Assembly: GCF_009731355.2 (NCBI RefSeq)
Contig: NZ_AP022810.1
Location: forward strand, 248,001 to 312,000
Direction: 5' to 3'
DNA: 64,000 nucleotides
From: Desulfuromonas sp. AOP6
Lineage (GTDB): Bacteria > Desulfobacterota > Desulfuromonadia > Desulfuromonadales > SZUA-540
Position 1 is the stretch's first letter. The number at the start of each line of letters is the position of its first letter. Shown piece by piece: positions 59,886-64,000 of this stretch. Made by a program: the position numbers and the translations under genes. The notes below the pieces were generated by a model. The model saw nothing but the letters and a program-made list of their open reading frames with translations. It did no database searches and had not been told where the DNA came from.

Positions 59886-62714
59886 TCAGGCGATACGAAT
59901 GGTTTTGTAGAGGAAGTTCTTGAACTTGTAAAAAACTTTCTGATCCTCGTCTGTGCCGTTCTTGACGTCACAGGCTTTGAGCATGGCGGCCAGCTTCGGC
60001 ATGGTGGTGCCGCCCTGGGCGCGGGCGAGGTCGACCACTGCGGCCACCACATCCCGGGAGATACGGTTCTCCGAGAAGGGGATGTGCACCGCGCTCCAGA
60101 AATCCCGCTCCCCGCGGGTGATTCCTTCCAGAATCTCCTGCGCCATCTGCTCCGTCAGTTTCTCCGCCACATCCTCTCTCTCCTGGGCCTCCATCGAACT
60201 CAGCACCCTACGGATATCCTCGTCGTTGATGACATGCCCCTTGCGAAAGAAGAGAGCCCGCAGCAGGATGCTGCGCAGCTCACGGATGTTGCCGGTGTAG
60301 TGATGCTGCACCAGCAGGCCCTGGGCGCTGCGGGTCAGGGTAGGGGCATCGTCCTCTGTCTCCTCGGGCTTTTTGTAGACGCGGAAAAGCTTGCCGAGGA
60401 AGTGGGTGGCCAGGTCGGGGATGTCCTCGTGGCGCTGGTTGAGGGAAGGCACCTCGATGGTCAATTCGGTGAGGCGGTGGTAGAGATCCTCGCGGAAATG
60501 GCCTTCGCGGATAAGCTGACGCAGGTTTTTGTTGGTGGCGGCGATAAGCAGGACACGGGCGTAGCGGGTAGTGTTTTCGCCCAGGCGCACGAAGCCGCCG
60601 TTGTCGAGAAAACGCAGCAGCTGTACCTGGGTCTTGGGGTCGGCATCGCCGATCTCGTCCAGAAAGACCACGCCGCCGTGGGCTTCCTCCAGAATCCCCT
60701 TGCGGTCAGCGTGGGCACCGGTGAAGGCACCCCGTTTATGGCCGAAAAGTTCCGAGTAGGTCAGCTCGCCGCTGTAGGCGGCAATGTTGGTCTTCTTCAC
60801 CGGCAGCTCTCCCTGCGGCGCCAGCTTCTCCCGGTACATCTCGTTGAGGCGGGAGAAGATGTTGTTAAAGAGGAACTCCTTGCCGCTGCCGGTGGAGCCG
60901 GTGATGAGGATGGAAGGGAGTCCCAGGGTGGCCTCCTGGATGTCGCGCTGGTGCCAGTAGGCGATGCGGTTGAAGATGGGCGGCGTGATGCGCTGGATGA
61001 AGTCGACCACCTCGTTGGCCTTGGTCGAGTTGCCGATGATGTTCCCCAGCTTGTAGGAAGAGATTTTGGGGTCCTTGTAGCCGACGTCGGTGCGCAGACG
61101 GTTGACCTCGGTGGTCAGTTTTTCGATGCGCTGCAGGTCGGACAGGTAGCGGCTGATCATGCGCTCGATGATAAGCAGCAGGCGCTTGTGTTCCTCGGTA
61201 AAGAAGTAGGGGCGCAGGCTGTCGAGACAGATAACGGCGATGACCTCGCCGTCGCTGATGACGGGGACGGCCAGCTCGCTCTTGATGGCCTCGGTGATCT
61301 CCCGGTAGAAGCCGCCGGCCAGTTTTTCCTCGGCCGTGTCCGAAACCAGGTAGGGGCGGCCCGTGTAGGCCACATGGCCGGTCAGGCTGCGCTCCCCCGG
61401 CGGCAGGTTGGTGCTGCCGACGCGAATGGGGGGTATGTTCTTCTTGAGCCACTCCTTGCTCTTGGCGCCGATGAGGCGGCCGTCGGGTTCTTCCACCACC
61501 AGCCAGCGTTCGCCGCCCTCCTCCCGCACCAGGGCGATGCTGCCGGTGGAGGCCCCGATGAGCTCCGTGGCCATGGAGAGGATGCGGTTGAGGAAAGGCT
61601 GTAGCCCTTCGAACTTTTCCTTGAGCAGGTCGTTGATCTCCGAGAGGACCTTGACCTCCATGTGCTCGTCGCCGATCTCCTGAATGACCCGTTCCGCCAT
61701 CTCGGCATGGGCTTCGAGCAGGCCCGTCTCGAATTCGCTAAAACGGTAGTCCTCCTTGGTGTAGTAGTTGACCAGGCAGATGACGCGGCGGGTGTAGGGG
61801 TCGTAGCGGGGGACGACGTAGAGGGATTTCAGCCCCAGTTCCTCGGTGAGGTAACGCTTCTGCAGGGACTCGGTGGGCAGGCTGGGCAGGAAGAGGGGCT
61901 TGAGCAGGGTGTCGTCGATGATAATGCCGGCGCTGTTGATATACTGAGAGAGCAGGGACTTGCCCGGCGCCAGGCTGATGAGCTTGTCGTCTTCGTAAAT
62001 GCGTTTGACATCCTTCTCCTTGGAAAAGGTCGCCAGCACCTGCAGGCCCTCTTCACCGGCGTCGGGGGCCAGCTGGGAGGGGACGAGGACCGAGGCGAGG
62101 GCGAGGCGGTCGAGCAGTTCGACGGCCGATTTCACCATGGCGAAGGCCGCCTCCTTCTTTTTCGCCTCGTCCACCCGCCGGGCCAGTACGATCTGCTGAT
62201 GATATTTGCGGGCCTGGTCGATCACGGGGACGACCTGCAGCAGAAAGGTCTTCAGTCCCTCCTGTTGTTCGTCCGATGGCAGTTGCCCCTTGCGGCTGCT
62301 GTCGATACAGAGGACGCCCACGGCCCGTCCCTGGTGAACGAGGGGGAGATGATAGGAGGACTGCACACCAAAACGTTCCGCCAGTTCGAGGGCGAAAGAG
62401 TTTTCCAGGGTCGCCACGTCGCTGACCCAGGCGGCTTCCTGGGTAGAATAGACCCGGCTGACCAGCAATTCCTCGGAGTTGATGGGGAAGCCCTGCCGGC
62501 GAATGCTGCGGGCGTGGATGCCGTTGGCGGCGGCACATTTGAGGCTGCCGCTGGTCAGGTCCTCCAGATAGATGCGATAGCGGTGGTGTGGCGCGATGAG
62601 ACCGATGGCCTCCATCATGACGTGCAGGATGTCTTCGAGGTTTTCCTTGCCGTAGCCGCAGATCTTTGCAGTCAGGTCGCGGACCTGGGGCGAGAGGTTG
62701 GGTGCCGTATTCAT
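59886..62714 (-). CDS. Sigma-54 activator with three GAF-like domains
   Basis: A 942-residue regulator. GAF-like regions lie at about residues 25-170, 210-365 and 395-545. The AAA+ domain (about 590-840) has RGAFTGAHAD, the sigma-54 contact loop, GGVVFLDEIGD (Walker B) and FREDLYHRL. Walker A reads ITGSTGSGKE, where most activators have GE[ST]GTGKE. The C-terminal 100 residues (ending VFYKFKNFLYKTIRI) do not look like the usual Fis helix-turn-helix, so DNA recognition is unclear. It probably senses small molecules through GAF domains and activates sigma-54 promoters. Convergent with the M16 gene, 7 bp apart. Confidence 0.85.
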   Translation of the reverse strand: MNTAPNLSPQVRDLTAKICGYGKENLEDILHVMMEAIGLIAPHHRYRIYLEDLTSGSLKCAAANGIHARSIRRQGFPINSEELLVSRVYSTQEAAWVSDVATLENSFALELAERFGVQSSYHLPLVHQGRAVGVLCIDSSRKGQLPSDEQQEGLKTFLLQVVPVIDQARKYHQQIVLARRVDEAKKKEAAFAMVKSAVELLDRLALASVLVPSQLAPDAGEEGLQVLATFSKEKDVKRIYEDDKLISLAPGKSLLSQYINSAGIIIDDTLLKPLFLPSLPTESLQKRYLTEELGLKSLYVVPRYDPYTRRVICLVNYYTKEDYRFSEFETGLLEAHAEMAERVIQEIGDEHMEVKVLSEINDLLKEKFEGLQPFLNRILSMATELIGASTGSIALVREEGGERWLVVEEPDGRLIGAKSKEWLKKNIPPIRVGSTNLPPGERSLTGHVAYTGRPYLVSDTAEEKLAGGFYREITEAIKSELAVPVISDGEVIAVICLDSLRPYFFTEEHKRLLLIIERMISRYLSDLQRIEKLTTEVNRLRTDVGYKDPKISSYKLGNIIGNSTKANEVVDFIQRITPPIFNRIAYWHQRDIQEATLGLPSILITGSTGSGKEFLFNNIFSRLNEMYREKLAPQGELPVKKTNIAAYSGELTYSELFGHKRGAFTGAHADRKGILEEAHGGVVFLDEIGDADPKTQVQLLRFLDNGGFVRLGENTTRYARVLLIAATNKNLRQLIREGHFREDLYHRLTELTIEVPSLNQRHEDIPDLATHFLGKLFRVYKKPEETEDDAPTLTRSAQGLLVQHHYTGNIRELRSILLRALFFRKGHVINDEDIRRVLSSMEAQEREDVAEKLTEQMAQEILEGITRGERDFWSAVHIPFSENRISRDVVAAVVDLARAQGGTTMPKLAAMLKACDVKNGTDEDQKVFYKFKNFLYKTIRIA

Positions 62715-62940
62715 GGGTGTTGTGTCCTTCGTATGTAGGTAATGTACTCAGGCACTATACGCGCAGGCCGGGGCCTTTGTCAAAAGGTGGATTTCCTTCG
62801 ATTTTTGTCAGATGAGCCTGTCAGATGAGTCTTGCCTTGTTAAAGGATAGACATTAAACTGACAGTCCTTTTTCATGAATCCCGCCGAGCTCATGCCCGG
62901 ACGGGGATGACGATTTCCCGCATCCACGAGGATAGGCGAT

Positions 62941-64000
62941 ATGGCGTCCGGCAGAACTATCATCATCGGTCTGGGCAGCGTGGGCTTTCAGCTTCTGCGC
63001 CTGCTTTCGAAGGACTTTCAACTGACGTGCATCGATACCCGCCCCGACATTCTGGAGGCGGCTCGGCAACTCAAGGGCGACAGTCTGGTCACTCTGGTCG
63101 GCGATGCCACCAGCCGCCTGGTGCTGGCCGATGCCGGCGCCGCTGAAGCGGATATGGTGGTGGTCACCACCACCTCAGAAGCGATCAATATCGAGGTGGC
63201 CCGCGTCCTCTACGAGCACTTCGACGTTCCCCGGGTGGTGGCCATCGGCATCACCCAGAAGGGGATCGAGCAGCTGGAAGCCTATGACGTGGAGGTCGAA
63301 GGGCTCTTCGCTGTCAGCGCCATTGGTCTGCGCAACCGCCTCGAGGCCAAGACCAAGACGGTAACGGGCATCGGCCTCGGCAAGAACGAAATCCTCGAAG
63401 TCGAGGTACATCCCTACTCCCGTCTGGCCAACAAACCCCTTTCGTCGCTCAATCCCAAAAGCTGGCGCATCGGCATTATCTATCGCGAGGGGAATATCGT
63501 TATTCCCCGCGGCGAGACCATTTTGCGCCCCAAGGACCGCATCATTCTGCTCGGCGATCCCAAGGTGCTCAAGACCGTGGCCGACATGCTCACCTTTCGT
63601 TTCACTCTCTTTCCTCTCGAATACGGGGATACCCTGGTCGCCTACATCGGCCCCGGTGATTCGACGGACTACCTGGAGGAAATCGCCTATCTCGCCAGCG
63701 TCTACCCTTTGGAACGGGCCCTGTTTCTCTGCGGCGGTCGCAGCGAGCAGCTGGACAAGAGCCTCCAGACCATCGCCGAAAAACACCGGCTGACCGAGAT
63801 GGTTATCGAAGAGGTGCCCGGCCCCGTGCAGGAGAAGACCGTCAAGGAGCTTCTGCAGAAACACGGGCGCCGCGCCGGTATCGTGGTGCTGTCGCGCCAG
63901 GCGGCGATTGGCTCCTTCTTCCGGCGCTTCGGACACGGCCGCAAGCAGTTTCTGCGCGAGCTCTCCACCCTGGTCGGCTGTCCCGTGCTCATCGCCGGCG
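62941..64000 (+). CDS. TrkA-type RCK protein with C-terminal extension (3' partial)
   Basis: The first 353 residues of a frame that runs off the right edge. An N-terminal Rossmann RCK domain (IIIGLGSVGFQLLRLLS, CIDTRPD, VGDATSR) spans about residues 5-130. A TrkA_C domain (about 145-220, LEVEVHPYSRLANKPLSSL) follows. The remaining part (from about 225) resembles a nucleotide-binding universal-stress-like fold (AGIVVLSRQAA, GCPVLIAG). It is a likely regulatory subunit of a K+ channel or Na+/H+ antiporter. GAGGATAGG precedes the ATG. The target transporter would be expected beyond the window. Confidence 0.85.
   Translation, partial: MASGRTIIIGLGSVGFQLLRLLSKDFQLTCIDTRPDILEAARQLKGDSLVTLVGDATSRLVLADAGAAEADMVVVTTTSEAINIEVARVLYEHFDVPRVVAIGITQKGIEQLEAYDVEVEGLFAVSAIGLRNRLEAKTKTVTGIGLGKNEILEVEVHPYSRLANKPLSSLNPKSWRIGIIYREGNIVIPRGETILRPKDRIILLGDPKVLKTVADMLTFRFTLFPLEYGDTLVAYIGPGDSTDYLEEIAYLASVYPLERALFLCGGRSEQLDKSLQTIAEKHRLTEMVIEEVPGPVQEKTVKELLQKHGRRAGIVVLSRQAAIGSFFRRFGHGRKQFLRELSTLVGCPVLIAG

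Overview
The window is chromosomal DNA of a GC-rich, anaerobic, respiring Gram-negative bacterium. It most resembles a member of the Desulfuromonadales/Geobacterales (Desulfuromonadota). This rests on the mix of genes rather than on a marker gene: system II (ResB/CcsA) cytochrome c maturation, a five-heme secreted cytochrome, a DUF4382 lipoprotein, a DUF4388 response regulator, a GAF/sigma-54 regulator, an LdhH/LutC-type lactate oxidation pair, and a sirC-ccsA-hemA-hemC-cobA/hemD-hemB tetrapyrrole cluster. No rRNA, tRNA, CRISPR array or transposase gene was found.

Layout. 1-6.9 kb: the end of a proton-pumping (complex I/Mrp-like) subunit, htpX on the minus strand behind a complete yybP-ykoY manganese riboswitch with terminator, the resB-ccsA maturation pair, a Cys-rich exported protein and a DUF4382 lipoprotein. 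6.9-8.7 kb: a KamA-family radical SAM enzyme behind a long structured leader, then rpsU. 8.756-15.550 kb: a 6,795-bp accessory element, visibly AT-richer, with 43-bp terminal inverted repeats (42/43 identical) flanked by a 9-bp direct repeat. It sits inside what would be the rpsU transcription terminator and carries a broken hsdS piece, two cupins, a YqhC-like AraC regulator, a YqhD-like alcohol dehydrogenase, an exported hydrolase with a Cys nucleophile, a MarR regulator and a DUF169 protein. 15.6-23.7 kb: aminotransferase, carB, plsY, mltG and a response regulator-TPR protein. 23.7-28.6 kb (minus): the lactate oxidation genes ldhH and lutC, then a Ktr/Trk potassium channel pair. 28.7-34.2 kb (minus): a NarX/NarL-like two-component system, a PAS-GGDEF-EAL protein and an RNase Z-like hydrolase. 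34.4-40.5 kb: the multiheme cytochrome, degP with an adjacent OmpR/EnvZ-type system, and a PEP synthase regulator. 40.7-51.1 kb: prmA-rsmE, a MshEN-domain protein, a glyoxalase II-like hydrolase, a BCCT transporter, a dapF-HIT-HAD-nfo-dtd-darP run and trxA. 51.3-58.4 kb: the tetrapyrrole operon, behind a near-consensus sigma-70 promoter. 58.6-64 kb: an M16 peptidase, a large GAF sigma-54 activator and the start of a TrkA-type protein.

How the parts fit. The cytochrome-related genes form a supply chain: heme synthesis (51-58 kb), heme delivery and ligation (resB-ccsA, and a second ccsA inside the heme operon), and a multiheme product. Lactate oxidation would feed electrons into that chain. Ktr/Trk, BCCT and TrkA proteins suggest attention to osmotic and ionic balance. 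The inserted element looks like a self-contained aldehyde or electrophile response cassette with its own regulators.

The two observations most worth following are the transposase-less element placed in the rpsU terminator, and htpX under a manganese riboswitch. All functional calls come from reading translations and motifs; no database search was run.
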